64,000 nucleotides of DNA from Cubamyces lactineus (taxonomy: Eukaryota > Basidiomycota > Agaricomycetes > Polyporales > Polyporaceae): NCBI GenBank assembly GCA_022376465.1, contig JACDTU010000004.1:1798001-1862000 (forward strand), written 5' to 3'. The position numbers and the translations under genes are program-made. Every line of letters begins with the position of its first letter. Within the stretch, counting starts at the first letter, position 1. A model generated the notes under the pieces. It was given only the letters and a program-made list of their open reading frames with translations. It was not told the DNA's origin and ran no database searches. This document shows, in pieces, positions 11,915 to 24,153 of this stretch.

Positions 11915-12828
11915 CTTGGCAACGCCGCCCAATTTTCTCAGCGACTGTCAGTTGAGCCTCATATCATCGATCCCTTTCGATCATCTTGCCCGTTGGCACG
12001 CGGCGGTACGTCCATGACCGCAATCCGCACGACCACCGTATTGCTATATGGATTGCCACTACGCAAGCTGTAATTGTTGCCTGCCGTATCTATCTGAGAA
12101 CTTGGTTGATGCTAATAAATCGACTTGTCTGTACGTTGCACGCAATGCACTGAAACTGTATGAGACTGGAAATAGTATGTATCGCTTGTCGCCGCCACCT
12201 CTTTCCCAATTTCTCATCTAACTTCGGGTTGAGCATATGCTGGTGGATGCCGAGGTTCGACTCGGAGATTGATGGACCAGCGTGCAACCTTGACGGTCTA
12301 TTGCACAAGTCAGCATCAAAGGTCAATGTGCAACACTCCTCGTAAAGAGGCTATCTGTGCCTTTGGATCGCCCCCTACCGATTGCAAGCTGCTATCACTC
12401 GTCGAGTAAAGGGTAAGTGCAGTAGAAACACAGTAACGTTCAAGGCGATATATAGTAGAGTCAGCACCACCAATACCTGTTGGAGTGACTTCAAGTGATA
12501 CTGCTACCGTGACCACGGTCTGTTCATCCGAGCCCAATTTTCAACACTCACTTACCTCTCGTTGTGCCGGGCATATTGCATTGAAACTATGTCTGTTGAT
12601 GGTCCCACTTGACCAGGCTTGTGCGGGGTGCTGCCCCGCGCAATAACCAAACGTCCTCATAGGTTCCTACTCGACTGCCAAAATGAGCGACGCACGCCTG
12701 TTTGGCCCACAGCGGCAATCAGAGCGCTAGGGCGTCAGTAACGAAATACAGTAGCGAGTGGGCTGATGGCCGCCACAACTGCGCATCGGACTCCTCCCAT
12801 CCCTCTCTGACACACCCTCTGGTTCTCC
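11915..12828. other. Intergenic, upstream of desaturase
   Basis: No open frame with a recognisable domain on either strand and no RNA gene that I can support. A tRNA-like B-box near 12254 does not fold into a T-arm. The 3' end is the likely promoter and 5' UTR of the desaturase gene. Confidence 0.5.
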
Positions 12829-14671
12829 ATGGGTCTCCCTCCGACCCAGCTGTGGACCCGCGAGCAGGTCGCCACGCGCATCCTCGCCGGCGACACGCTC
12901 TTCGTCCTCCATGGCAACCTCGTCCGCGTCCCGCCGTCCTGGCTGGCAGCGCACCCGGGCGGCCGGCTGTCTATCCTGCACTTCGTCGGGCGCGACGCCA
13001 CGGACGAGGTCGAGGCGTTCCACTGTGACGAGACGCTTCAGAAGATGCGTGGCTTTATAGTTGGTCGCGTCGAGATGGGCGAAGACGGGTGGATGCCGCT
13101 CGTACCCCCGATCGCGCATGGCTGGGTGCGCAGGATGGGCAAGGACGGGAAGATGGAGTGGTACAACGAGGCGCGGCAAGTACAAGTTTCCGAGGAGAAG
13201 GACTCCTCCTCCGCTTTCCAGGGCCTGCTGCAGAAAGCCACAGGCGAGACGGCTGAGTGCGGGCCTACGATGAGTATGCTGCAAGCCGTGCCGGCGAAGG
13301 TCTCTCCCAAGAATGAGAAGCTCAACTCGGACGCGTACAAGGAGCTGCACAAGCGTATAATCGACGCCGGATTGTACAAGACACCCTTCCTTACCGGATA
13401 CGGGCCCGAGTTCGTGCGCTACTCGCTCCTTGCACTTGTCTCTGCCGTCTGCTACCGCTACGGCTGGCTCGTGCCCAGCGCGCTCTTCCTGGGGCTGTTC
13501 TGGCAACAGCTTACGTTCTTCGCGCACGACCTCGGGCATGTCGGAGTGACGCACGACTGGACTCTGGACCGCCTCATCTCTATCTTCGTGGCCGACTTCT
13601 TGGGTGGCCTCAGCATTGGCTGGTGGGTGAACGTACGTTCATTCCCCACTCGTTCGCAGCGCCTTGCTCACGCCTAGACACACCCAGAACCACAACGTGC
13701 ATCACTGTAAGTCGTATTGTATCAGCGCTCACCAATCATATTGACATCATGCCCGCCCGAAGTGGTTCCCAACCACCCGTCCCAGTACGTCTTCCACATT
13801 GCCTTGCCGCCGCAGTCACTAGGTTCGGACACTGACACGCCCTGTCGCATCGCCAGTGACCCGGACATCCAGCACCTCCCGTTCTTCGCGATCTCGCCTG
13901 TCTTCCTCAAGTCGCTCTGGTCCTCGTACTACAAGCGCGAGATGACGTTCGACGCGTTCGGCAAGCTCTTCGTCTCGATGCAGCACAAGCTCTTCTACGT
14001 CGTCCTCTCCCTCGCCCGCTTCAACCTCTACGCGAACTCGTACGGCTACCTCGCCAAGACCGCGTTCGAGCCCCGCCGGTTCCGGGGCGGCCGCTGGTGG
14101 TGGTGGGCTGAGGTCTTCGGCCTCGGCCTCTTCTTCGTCTGGTTCGGCGCCGTCCTCAAGGGCTGCGGCTCGTGGCAGAACAGGCTCGTTTACCTCCTCG
14201 TGAGCCACATCGCTGCGAGCCCCATACATGTGCAGGTACGCGCGTGATGCCCCTTCGTCCCGCTCCCAAAATACTTCAGCGAGCGGAAACGCTGACGATA
14301 AGAACGTATGACAGATCGTGCTCTCGCACTTCTCTCGCTCGACCGATGACCTCGGTCCTGCCGAGTCGTTCTTCGCGCGGCAGCTCAGGACGACGGTCGA
14401 CGTGATTTGCTCTCCGAGGATTGAGTTTATTCATGGCGGCCTTCACCTGCAGGTGACTCACCACCTGTTCCCCCGTCTGCCCAGACACAACCTCCGTGAG
14501 GCGAGTCTTATCGTTAAGGAGTTCGCGAAGGAGCGCGGACTGGAATACGCCGAGTTTGGGTTCGTGGAGGGCAACGGGGAAGTCAGAGGCGTCTTAAAGC
14601 AGGTTGCGGACCAGCTCAAAATTGTCGGTATGGTCGCCGACTCGGAAATTAGAGAAGCTATGAAGAGCTAG
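12829..14671 (+). CDS. Cytochrome b5-fusion front-end desaturase (delta-8 sphingolipid / fatty acid type)
   Basis: ER membrane enzyme that introduces a double bond into a sphingoid base or acyl chain, using its own cytochrome b5 domain as electron donor. Exons 12829-13632, 13688-13706, 13763-13784, 13857-14235 and 14315-14671 give 526 residues. The N-terminal b5 domain carries haem motif HPGG (residues about 44-47). The desaturase part has three His boxes: HDLGH, HNVHH, and QVTHH, where Gln replaces the first His as is typical of front-end desaturases. Exons 2 and 3 are microexons of 19 and 22 nt; exon 2 carries the second His box. By overall form it fits fungal delta-8 sphingolipid desaturases best; a delta-5/6 acyl specificity cannot be excluded from sequence. 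Confidence 0.88.
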
Positions 14672-14932
14672 ATTGACTCTGAGCTCCCGGACATTTACCT
14701 TTCACGTTGTATGGATTATATTGTTTCCGGCCTTCTTATTCGGGTGCTGTGATAGCAATCAGGCAAACATGTACAAGGTGGGTCTGCCCCAGCAAAAGCG
14801 TGGTCATCATATTGGTGGTGCATGTGGCATATGATGCTATAAACCCCGGGCGTGCCAGATTTTGGGTACATGGAAGTGTGCAAAGAGCATGGTGCAGGTG
14901 TCGTACAATGAAGAAGGTAATCAACAGATAGT

Positions 14933-15736
14933 TTACTTCTTCTTGTTGGCCTCCTCCTCGGCCTTCTGCATAAGGCAAACAGTTAATGGGGACAAAATGT
15001 GTGATTGCATGAGTACACGAACCTTCGCTTCCCGAACCTTGCGCGCACCCTCGTGGCGGGCAGCAGCGCGCTCGTTGCGGAGAGTGCGGTAGGCCTGGAA
15101 CTCGCGCTCCTCCTTGGTGATCTTGCGGGGCTCCTCGCGGACGAAGGAAGAAGGGATGGGCAGGGTAGAGCGGGTCGTGGGGGCGGTGAGGTCCTCACCC
15201 TAGATGAGGTCGCTTGAACGACGTCCTTCGGGTCAGAAGCAAAGCATGTACGCACAGTGGAGTCGCCCTTCTTGGGCTTCTTGGAGTTGCGGGGGAAGAC
15301 GATCAACCGCGCCTTGTACGCCTTGAGACGCTCAACGTTGAGTGCCTTGCCCTCCTCGCTCAGGTTTCGCCTCCGGTGGTCGACGACGATGCCGATACCA
15401 CGCGCCTCCTTCTTGCCGATACCAGCCTCCTTGAGCTCGGCGAGGGTGAAGCCACGGCCCTCACGGATTTTCCGGTTGTAGCGGATGGTCTGCGCACGGA
15501 CGGCGGGGCGGAGGAGGGTGAGGGGACGAACGCCGAGCTTAGCAGCCTTCTCCTTGCGCGCGTTGCGGCGGCGGAGCTTGCGGCCAGGCTGGTCGAACCA
15601 GGTGCGGACACGGCTCTGCCAGTCCTTGCGGAAGTGGTTGGCGTGGAGGACTGTACGGAAACACTGTATTGAGTTTCTGCATATTTTCTCGAGACTTGCG
15701 AGCTCAGAACCAACCGTTGTTGTGCGCGAAACCCAT
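14933..15736 (-). CDS. RPL13: 60S ribosomal protein eL13
   Basis: Component of the cytosolic large ribosomal subunit. Exon 1 at 15736 encodes MGFAHNN and joins to [20 protein letters not shown], the conserved eL13 N-terminus. The body contains [20 protein letters not shown] and [12 protein letters not shown], and the last exon ends AEEEANKKK. Three introns are visible. The second removes the stretch after KKGDST so that [10 protein letters not shown] follows, as in the family. Highly basic throughout, length normal for eL13. Confidence 0.93.
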
Positions 15737-17225
15737 GGCTTAGTCTAGAAGAGTGGGAGAAAGCGTTAGCATGCGGGTTGGGAGGAGGAACACAAAGTTG
15801 CCAGATGCGAGCCCGTCGCTACATCCGACCAGAGTTTGGCCAATCCAGCTCATTCCCGGGCTAAATTCACGGAAACGACCTGGCCAGCCATGCATTCCGG
15901 GTGCGTAGAGACGGTTCCGCAGCGTTTCGAGGGCGTATACGGGCATACTGACCTTGAAGGGGGGTCTTGAGGAGGCGTTGAAAATCTGCCCTATCGAACA
16001 CTTGCGCCCTCAGAGCCAGGCGGAGTTCCAACACGTGAGAACCTGATCCGGCCTACACCTCCGTGGGCCGGCCGGACTCTCCGGCGCCCCAAGATAGGCG
16101 CCTATGCTTACGGCGATCAAGCTGTGCAGTGCACCAAAGTAACCGACAAGGCCTGCTCTGCACTTGCTCTGCTCAGCGCTGCCAGTACCTAGTGTCGTTC
16201 TCTCGTTTTCTCCAATTTTACCGGGTCTTGCAGCAAGTGCGCCAGCGACTTCCGCCACATGTTCATGATGCACGGCTTTTCAACCGAACTTTAGGCTAAT
16301 GGGGCGCTTTACCAAACAGAAAAAGAAACAAGTACTTTATCGCGAGTACTTCCGGCCCGCGCCTGCTCCAGATTACATAGCGTACAATTCGTATCACAGT
16401 CAGCCCATACCCTATTACACTTACTCCCTGTTACATCCTCATCACCGCCCGCGGAGTCTCAGTGAGACTCCTTGCGCCCACGTGTGCCGCGGGGTTCGCT
16501 GCTAGGCCCTCAATTGTCAAGAAAGGCTTCGTCATCTACAACTTGGGACTAGGTTCGTCTGCCGGACCCGCTCCGTTCGTTCTTGTCACCGCGCCCATGC
16601 ACTGACACGCCTCAGAGATTCTCTGTGCATCACATCGGTGTACCTGTATGCATACAATCGATATACAGAAGTCATAACAGACAGAGAACATGCATAGCGT
16701 GTGCGCGTGGAGGCAGCGTGTCACCCCCGCGATGCCAGAAGAGGCCCCGTTACGGCATGCCAGGCATTCCACGATTACATCGCCCCCGATAGCCACCGCA
16801 CACACGCCTCCTGCCTCCCACACACGCAAAGATCTATGTTCACTGCGGTTCGCCGTGCCCACACGGCTGTTATCCTAAAGCTTCGCGCCGTGCTATGTGC
16901 GCGCCCGCGATGCCATCCGGTGCAGCGGGGGTCACGTATCGACCGCCCGTGCCCTCCCAGTGCGCTGCTTCGCGCCTTCGGCTTCCCATACCTGTTCGCG
17001 TCCTGCGAGTGTAGCGCGGGGCACGTCTGCGCTGTTCGGACACCAAGAGACATCAGGCATGATGGGGGCGTTGGAACACGGTTCTGTTCGGGCGCACGAG
17101 GCGTCGGGTTGATACGCTGCTTGCAGGCGAACGAGCTTTAAAACGCAGCCCGTGGGGTACTCGGGCCCAGTCACTTCTCGCCTGCTGTGCTGAACCTCGC
17201 GGAAGACTTGGCAGCGTCCTATCCT
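15737..17225. other. Long divergent intergenic region
   Basis: 1.49 kb between eL13 and the MetE-like gene, which are transcribed away from each other. Both promoters must lie here. Open frames inside it show no domain on either strand. A GC-rich palindromic patch (GGGCCGGCCGG) is near 16063. No RNA gene or repeat recognised. Confidence 0.5.
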
Positions 17226-19160
17226 ATGGCTATTCAGACACTCACCGCCGCCAAGCCGTGCGCGCGTGCGCACCACATCGGCTCGCTCCTCCGCACGAAG
17301 AAGCTCGTCGAAAAACGGATCGCCTACCACAGCGGCCAATGTACCGACGCCGAGCTGAAGGCGCTGGAAGACGAGGCCCTGCCTGCGCTTGTGAAGCTGC
17401 AGAAGGATGTCGGGATCGACGTCATCACCGACGGAGAAGTACACCGGTGAGCCGTGATCTACCGTATGCTGCGATGGCGGTCCTGCCTCACGATCAGTCC
17501 GCAGGGATGTCTACATGCAAGGCATATTCGAGTCGCTCGATGGCATGGTTATGGTGCCTAATCGTAGGTGCATTCAAATATACTCGAAAATCTAACGGAT
17601 GCTCATTCATAGACACCAGGCTCCTTCAGCGAATTCAGGGTTCGTCCATCACCTGAACTTTGTATCGGAGCAGCATCGGTATGACACCCCGCTACCAATA
17701 ATAGCCATACCTGCCATACATCTCCACTTTCAAAGCCATGGGTGTTGAAGGGTGGACGTCTGGCTACTGCACGGTAAGCAGCGCGAATGCGGAGAATTTG
17801 GTTGCGGCCTCCCTAAATCATGTTTTGTAGGGCAAGCTCCGGCGGTCGAAACCAATATACACGCACGACTTTGTAACATTGAAACAACAGGTGGCGCCCG
17901 AGGTAAATTCGAGCCTCTCGATAGGCGTTAACAACGTTGACAGTACGAGGCAGGATGTCCCAAAACTTAAGGTCACTATGTGTCCCCCAACATGGATGCA
18001 CCTGTCGCATGGCTCCGAGTTCACCTATGATCATTCTGTGTACCAGAACGACGGTACGTACACGAATTTACAGCGTGCCTCGAGTACGCATCGGACAGTG
18101 TCTCAGATTGATCGGCCTTCTGAATTGTTACGTAGAGGAATACTTCACGGATGTAGTACAAGCGTTCCGCGAGGAGATACAGGAGCTCTACGCTCTTGGA
18201 TGCCGACGCATCCAGTTTGACGATCCCGGGCTATGCTTCTTCTGCTCTGATGCGATGATCTCCGGGATGGAAGCTCAGAGCCTCGACTACAAGCAGTTGC
18301 TGGACCAGCATATCGACGTCTACAACCGCATCACAGTGGACAGGCCGGCAGACTTGATCATTGGGGTGCACACCTGCCGGGGCAACATGAAGGTCAGTGC
18401 ATAGCCAAATTACGACATGCTCCCGTCGCTGCGCCTAACGCTTTGGTCATAGGGTATCCACTTTACAGAAGGAGGGTACGAGCGTGTCGCGAAAAAGCTT
18501 TTGTGCGATCTGGACATGGACGTGTTCTACGTAGGTCACGCACGCCGCTTTGTCTGCTATCACGAGCGTGGTGGGTGCATAGGAGCGTTGACGCACATTG
18601 GACGCCACAGTTGGAGTACGATACGGATCGCGCGGGCGGTCTCGAGCCCCTGCGCTACCTCCCGCCGGGTAAACATGTCGTGCTCGGGCTAGTCACGACG
18701 AAGAGTGGAGCGGTGCGTACTGGGAGCTGGGCTTTAGAACGGTACGGAGGGTTGTGAGACTGACGGGTCCGGTAATGGCAGCTTGAGAGCATCGAGGCGA
18801 TCAAAGAGCGGGTCCGGCGCGCGGCCGAGATTGTAGCGGAGGGGGAGCCCAAGCGTGCATATGAAGACGCGCTCGACCAGTGAGTGTGCATAGCTGCTGT
18901 TGTCCCTGGTCCCAGATAAGCCGGCGTGGCCGTGCCTGGGAGAGCAGCGCTGGGCGTGCAGTACTGAAGTGAACTGAATGCAGACTCTCGATCTCCCCTC
19001 AATGCGGGTTTGCTTCGGTATTCGAAGGGAACCCGATCACAGAAGAGGTGTGTCTATTGCGATGGGCGTTGTGCTGTGCATGAGCTGAGTCGAGGGTGAA
19101 TAGGAGCAGAAGCAGAAGCTGGCACTGGTGGTCGAGGCTGCGAAGGAGATCTGGGGTTGA
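17226..19160 (+). CDS. MetE-like (cobalamin-independent methionine synthase II-like) protein, C-terminal catalytic domain only
   Basis: Belongs to the UROD/MetE-like TIM-barrel superfamily. Known full-length MetE moves a methyl group from methyltetrahydrofolate to homocysteine using a zinc site; this protein matches only the catalytic half. The N-terminus holds HHIGSLLR and DVGIDVITDGEVHR, the middle RRIQFDDPGLCFF. The candidate zinc ligands are present: His and Cys of GVHTCRGN, a Glu in the strand before DTDRAGG, and Cys of SPQCGF. About ten short introns; the exon joins near 17560-17700 are not settled. The stop is at 19158-19160. It could be a true methyltransferase or one of the many fungal paralogues acting on other thiols. 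Confidence 0.8.
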
Positions 19161-19739
19161 AGAGGGAGTATGCAGCCGCTCGGCGTCGGTGATATCATCG
19201 GTGTGGTATGGGCGGAGGTTGTACCGTACGATTGAGCCCAGACAGTTCTATGGGGTGTAGTAGCAACGAACGAATGCACTTGTGCTGTGGTATGAATTGC
19301 CCGCTGAGGGAGGCGGAAGCGGAAGCGGAGGAACTGCGGGGAAAGCGAGATGACATACGGGCAGAGGCTGAGGCTGGGGCTGGGGCGGATATCCACTGTG
19401 CGCTAGGGCCTCGCCTGTGCCTCTCCGCATCTCCCAAGCTTAGTCCTCGCAGCTATTTCCATCCATCCGCCTCTCTCCCTCCCTCTCTTTTCTTCTCGCT
19501 CTCCCCTTCCGCCTTTCGTCCATCATCTTCCTCTCTTTCGCGTCCTTCTCGCTTTCCTCGTCGCCATCGTCGTTGCTCTCGCCTTTCTCGGCTGCACCAT
19601 ACCCAACGTGCCCTTGGCGTGGGAGATCCATTCAGGACAGCCCTTGCCGAATCTAGAGTCCGCCTGACCTCCCAGCTTCCGTCTCTGCGTTCCTGCCGCC
19701 CTAGGGCCTTAAGAACTCCTCCCCTCCCCATCCTATATC
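19161..19739. other. Intergenic with purine and pyrimidine tracts
   Basis: Contains imperfect GGAAGC / GGCTGG hexamer-like repeats at about 19310-19390 and a long CT-rich tract at 19455-19560. The CT tract lies just upstream of the Pal1 start and is typical of fungal core promoters and 5' UTRs. Confidence 0.5.
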
Positions 19740-21388
19740 ATGCAGGTCTCAAAGCATCAGCCACGGCACAGATCAGCTACCGTTGATCCGTTCAACGACC
19801 CATCCAACATCTCCTACTCTTCCTACGGCGTCCCCACCCTCTCCAGGAACGCCCCCCCTCCCGTCTCCCGCCAACCACCACCTCCCCCGCCAAAGCATCC
19901 CGCCAAGCCCCATTCCGCATCCCACCGCCACAGACCCCCGCCCGTCACCAACCGGGAAAACATCATGGATGCCGTTCGAGACACCGTTACCGTCGTCCGG
20001 AGCGGTACCACAGATCAGAGCCCTCGCACTAGAATGGGTCGGAGTCAGACTGAGCTTCCTCCGTGCGTCGTCCTCGCCTCTCCACTTCGTTGCGATTCAA
20101 CCTGATCTTTCTTTTTCCTCTCCTTCCATCATACCCCTCCCCTCCTTTAGCCCGACCAACGTCCGTCCCGCGCCTCCTCCCGTCTCCCGTCGCTCTCATT
20201 CGCAAGACTCTGTCCCCCGCGCTGCGAACACGATGGACAAGTCCAAGCAATCCGGGCGACCCCGTCCCAAGAAGGGTTCCTCTCATGCTGATGTCATCGA
20301 CAGGCTAGACTTTTCCGGCGTGGGCCCCAGTACGTCTCGCTCTTGTTATCCGCTGCCTGCCTTGACACCTGACGTCGCTCGTAGTGTTCCACCACGATGG
20401 TCCTTTTGATGCCTGCGCACCCTCTCGCAACCGTCATCGCGCCAAAGCGCCCATGTTTGCTTGGAGCGCCGCGACCGATGCGGACAGAGAAGCTCTTGCT
20501 GCCGCCCGCGAGGTCCAACCACGAGGGTACGACTCTCCATACCCATCGCCTGACATCTACGTGCCATACGAGGCGCCAAAGAAGAAACATGACGCCATCG
20601 CGGAGGCATGGGGTATTCACGAGCCAGAGCCCTTCGAGGACTTCTCAGCCGGTGGTGGAGTGACCTCTCGACCCAGCGGGGAGTATCCCCGGTCAAACGG
20701 CAATGGTACTACCAAGCGCACCAAGGACGGGCGCGACGCTCGTGATGTCTACAGGGAATACCTCGATGAGCATCACCCGTCGCCATCTCGCCGTCAGCCT
20801 ACATCCAAGCGCGCACTGCCTCCGCCTCAGCCAATCTTCGTCCCTGAGAGCGACCTTGATAACAACCCACCGTCGCCCACCTCCGCGGGCGTCCCGAGCT
20901 CTCCTGGCGCAGGAGGCACGCCTCGTCGTAGCAAGTCCATCATGCAGCGCATTCGCAAGATGCGCGATGCGCCGAATGTCCCCGTCGGTCAGTACGAGGA
21001 GGAAGACGCCCGCGGGCGTGAGACGTCGCCTGGTTCGTCTGGTAAGAAAGCAGTCGTCGGATTGCGCGGCTCCATGTCCCAGGGCCCGCCCCCTACAAGA
21101 CCCACCCACCGCTCACAAGCCTCCTTCCCAGGACGCTACGCTCGCTCTCCAAACGGCCAGTCGCCGCCGTCTGACGAGGCGTTCGTCTACGTAGACCACG
21201 TCCCCGTCAAGAAGGACAAATCGCTTCCCAGCCCGCCCAAGGATGGCTACACCCCCAACGAGAGCAGCACTGGATATTTCGATCCCGAATCCAGCGTTGG
21301 TTCCGCAGGTGGCGGCGCCGGGCTTGGCCGAAAGACCAGTCTGCTCAAGAAGGTCCGCGGCGTGGTCAAGGGTGGCCCGTCCAAGTAA
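19740..21388 (+). CDS. PAL1: Pal1 family cell morphology protein
   Basis: Pal1-domain proteins localise to growth zones and endocytic sites in fungi and help keep cell shape. Three exons: start ATG at 19740, first intron from about 20061 to 20149, second from about 20330 to 20384. The joins restore PTNVRPAP and the Pal1 signature around HHDGPFDACAPSRNR with KAPMFAW soon after. The N-terminus is Pro-rich with an NPF-like FNDP context, suggesting endocytic adaptor contacts (inference). The rest is low-complexity Ser/Pro/Gly with a basic patch RRSKSIMQRIRKMRD and a basic C-terminus. No membrane segment. Confidence 0.88.
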
Positions 21389-22097
21389 ACGACGTCGTAG
21401 TCAACGTAGTCTCTCCATCACGATCCGTACGCACGAGCCACGCCGCTCCCTTGTCGTTGTATGCTGCTCCCAGATTCACTGTAATTCACCTTCCAGAGCC
21501 CGTCTCTTCTGCTCGCCCATGTAGACTAGCGTTACGTGGTCGTATTACTAGAGGGACTCTTCCCATTACGGCACGCACCTCGCTTCCCTCTGCGTGTGGT
21601 TCGCCGTCATGTCCGTCTGTCCATACATTCGTTCGTTTCTCGCCGTGTACTCAATATGTACGCACCCCACCTCTTCCGTTCTCGTCGATCTATATGTTCT
21701 TCCCTCTGGTACCATCGCCGTGACTCACGTTCCTACCCTACGAAACTCGATACCGGCCTCGATGATCTCCCAAATCCCCAATGGCCTCACCTCTGCTACC
21801 TTGCCGATACTTTCCCGTTCCCGCCTCCGACGTGGTATCTCTCCCCGCAATCGTCCCCTTACCGTACTGTGTTTTGAAATCTCGCCACTGCCGTCCACTA
21901 GTACCGGATTTACCCCCTTGTACATATGTATACCGGGCTGAACGGTTCTCCAATCGAATGTATACACATACACACAGTCCGAATATCTTGCGTTGTGTTC
22001 GCGCGACTATTAGACCGACGCTGTTGCAATGCCACGGCTCGAGCACAACTTCGATGATCATACAACTCCTGGTACAATTCTAAGTCAACATCTACGT
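21389..22097. other. Intergenic between convergent genes
   Basis: 3' flanks of PAL1 and HIS7. Pyrimidine-rich, with no coding frame that I can support and no structured RNA seen. Confidence 0.5.
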
Positions 22098-23859
22098 TTA
22101 AGCAGTCCGTACATTGATCTTGGCCGCCGCCAAGGCCTGCTTCACTTCGTCGATTCCGACTTCCCGCCTGTGGAAGATCCCGGCAGCCAGTGCGGCCTCC
22201 ACGCCTGTCTTCTCAAAAACCTCGACAAAGTGCTCCGGGCGCCCCGCCCCGCTGCTCGCAACGACAGGTATCTGCACGCTCCGCCGCACCAGCGCGACCA
22301 AGTCGAGATCGTATCCGAGCCCGGTGCCATCCCGATCGATGCTGTTCAGCAAGATCTCACCCGCCCCGAGCTTCTCTACACCCTTGACGAGCTGCACGAC
22401 GGAGAGCGGCCGGTCCTCGCGCCCGCCGCGCACAGTGCACTGGTACCACCACGCCTTGCCGCGCTCCTTCTCCGGGCCGTCCGGCTTCCCGAACACGAGC
22501 TCGTCCTTGTACGGGCCGTCGTACGTAGCGGGGTCGACATACACCCTGCGCGGGTCGACGGAGACGACGACCGCCTGGCGGCCGTACGTCCGCGCGATCG
22601 TCTCGATCGCGCTCATGCCGTCGCCCTCCCCGAGTCCATCGGCGCTCGGGCGCGAGCGCATCTTCTCGACGGCGAAGACGGCCTCGGTCGCGATGCTGAC
22701 CTTGTCTGCGCCCGCGCGGAAGTACGCGCCGGCGACCTCGAGCGCGGAGTGCGGGGTGCCGTCAGGGTCGACGGTGTCTTTGATCCCACCGCCGATCGTG
22801 AGGGGGACGTAGACGGTCTCGGCTGCGGCGCGCACGACGGCGAGCATTGGCTGGTCGAGGAGAGGGGAATGGCGGAAGGAGGTGATGTTCATGAGGCAGA
22901 GCTCGTCTGCGCCCTCTTCGTAGTACCGGGCGGCGAGTGCGACGGGCTTGCCGAGGTTGCGTACGGCACCTTGTGCTTGGACGCCATCCCTGCCGGTGCG
23001 TTCTCGGACGTCGTACTGGTCACCTTTGGTTACCACGAGGTCGCCGTCGTCGTTGGAACGCACGTCCATGCACGCAATGATGCGCTTCGTGAATCCATCC
23101 TTGGGCTTCGGGTGGCGAGCGACGCGTGGCGCCGGAAGACTGGTGGCCCTCTCGGACTCGGACGATCTCAGCCAGGCATCGAGCACGCGCAGGCCCGCCT
23201 GGCCGCTCTTTTCGGGGTGGAACTGGCATGCGAAGACGTTTCCTTTGCGGACGGTGGCCAAGAAGACCTCCTGGCCGTACTGCGTGGTGGAGTGCGCCCA
23301 TTGGGCCACCTCAGGCCGTTCCCACTCGTACGCCGCGCGGAAGGAGTGGACGAAGTAGTAGCTCGCGCTGGGATCGAGCCCTTCGTGCGCCGTTTCCGCC
23401 GGATCAAGGAACTCGACTGAATTCCAGCCCATGTGAGGGACCGACTTGTCCACGTTGGTAAAGACGCCGATGTCACTCGGTATGATCCCGAGGCCGGTGG
23501 AGGAGGGGGACTCGAGGGAGGACCTGAAGAGAACCTGCATGCCTATGCAGATGCCGAAGTACGGCTTCCCCGAAGCGATGTACTCGCGCAGAGGCTCGTA
23601 GAGACCGCGTGATATGAGGCCATCGATGGCGCTGCCAAACGCGCCGACGCCAGGGAAGATGAGGCTCTAGATGGCATGTTTACACTGTCAGTGCGCTGGA
23701 TAGACAGCCGTGCCAGACCAGGACGTAAACTTGACAGACCGTTGCCTTGTGGAAGTCCGCAGGCGAGGAGATCCATTGGAATTCATGCCCCAGTTTTTTG
23801 AGGGTGTTCGCGAGGCTTTGGACGTTGCCTGCGCCATAGTCAAGGAGGTAGAGGCCCAT
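22098..23859 (-). CDS. HIS7: Imidazole glycerol phosphate synthase, bifunctional HisHF
   Basis: Step five of histidine synthesis: the glutaminase half makes ammonia and the cyclase half closes the imidazole ring, releasing AICAR. The start at 23859 gives MGLYLLDYGAGNVQSLANTL. One intron at about 23669-23728 is spliced so that SLIFPGVGAFGSAIDG follows. The class I amidotransferase domain has the nucleophile Cys in GICIGMQVLF and the His/Glu pair in CQFHPEKSG. The HisF barrel begins RIIACMDVRSNDDGDLVVTK and includes phosphate-binding GGGIK and SSGAGRPEHF. Length is normal for the fungal fused enzyme. It shares a divergent promoter with phosphoglycerate dehydrogenase. Confidence 0.96.
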
Positions 23860-24153
23860 CGTGCACGGCGGGTGGGCGAGCAGAGAAAAAGAGGATGGCG
23901 GCGGAGTGGGACATGTTCTTGGATGAGCTTTGGGCGGAAAGTCGAGTCAACGGGGCGATAAAAACCGCATCTAATCTTATCTAGCCTGGCATTGTTGCAC
24001 CATCTACGCGCCATTCATTAAATTCGGAATTTAAGCAGTGCTGCAGTATAAGTAACGGCTCTCTTCCAAGCAGAATGGCAGAGTCATACACAGTCCCCTC
24101 GAATCCCCCTTCCCTCTTTTCTTCATCACCACCACCTTCGCCCGCCCCATACC
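23860..24153. promoter_or_regulatory. Divergent promoter with two Gcn4/CPC1-type sites
   Basis: Only 294 bp separate the HIS7 and SER3 start codons. GAGTCA (complement TGACTC, the core of the general amino acid control element) occurs at 23944-23949 and again at 24081-24086. The second reads ATGACTC on the minus strand, a full match to the RTGACTC consensus. Both target genes are amino acid biosynthetic. Co-regulation by a Gcn4-like factor is inference. Confidence 0.6.

Noticed and set aside
12235..12275. tRNA-like B-box (GGTTCGACTC)
   Set aside because: The flanks do not form a 5-bp T-stem with a 7-nt loop and no A-box or acceptor stem is found upstream.
12727..13554. A 275-codon minus-strand frame opposite the desaturase
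   Set aside because: Antisense of the exon encoding the b5 domain; no recognised features.
22029..23420. A 463-codon plus-strand frame opposite HIS7
   Set aside because: Shadow of GC-rich HIS7 codons; no domain, while HIS7 motifs are complete on the minus strand.
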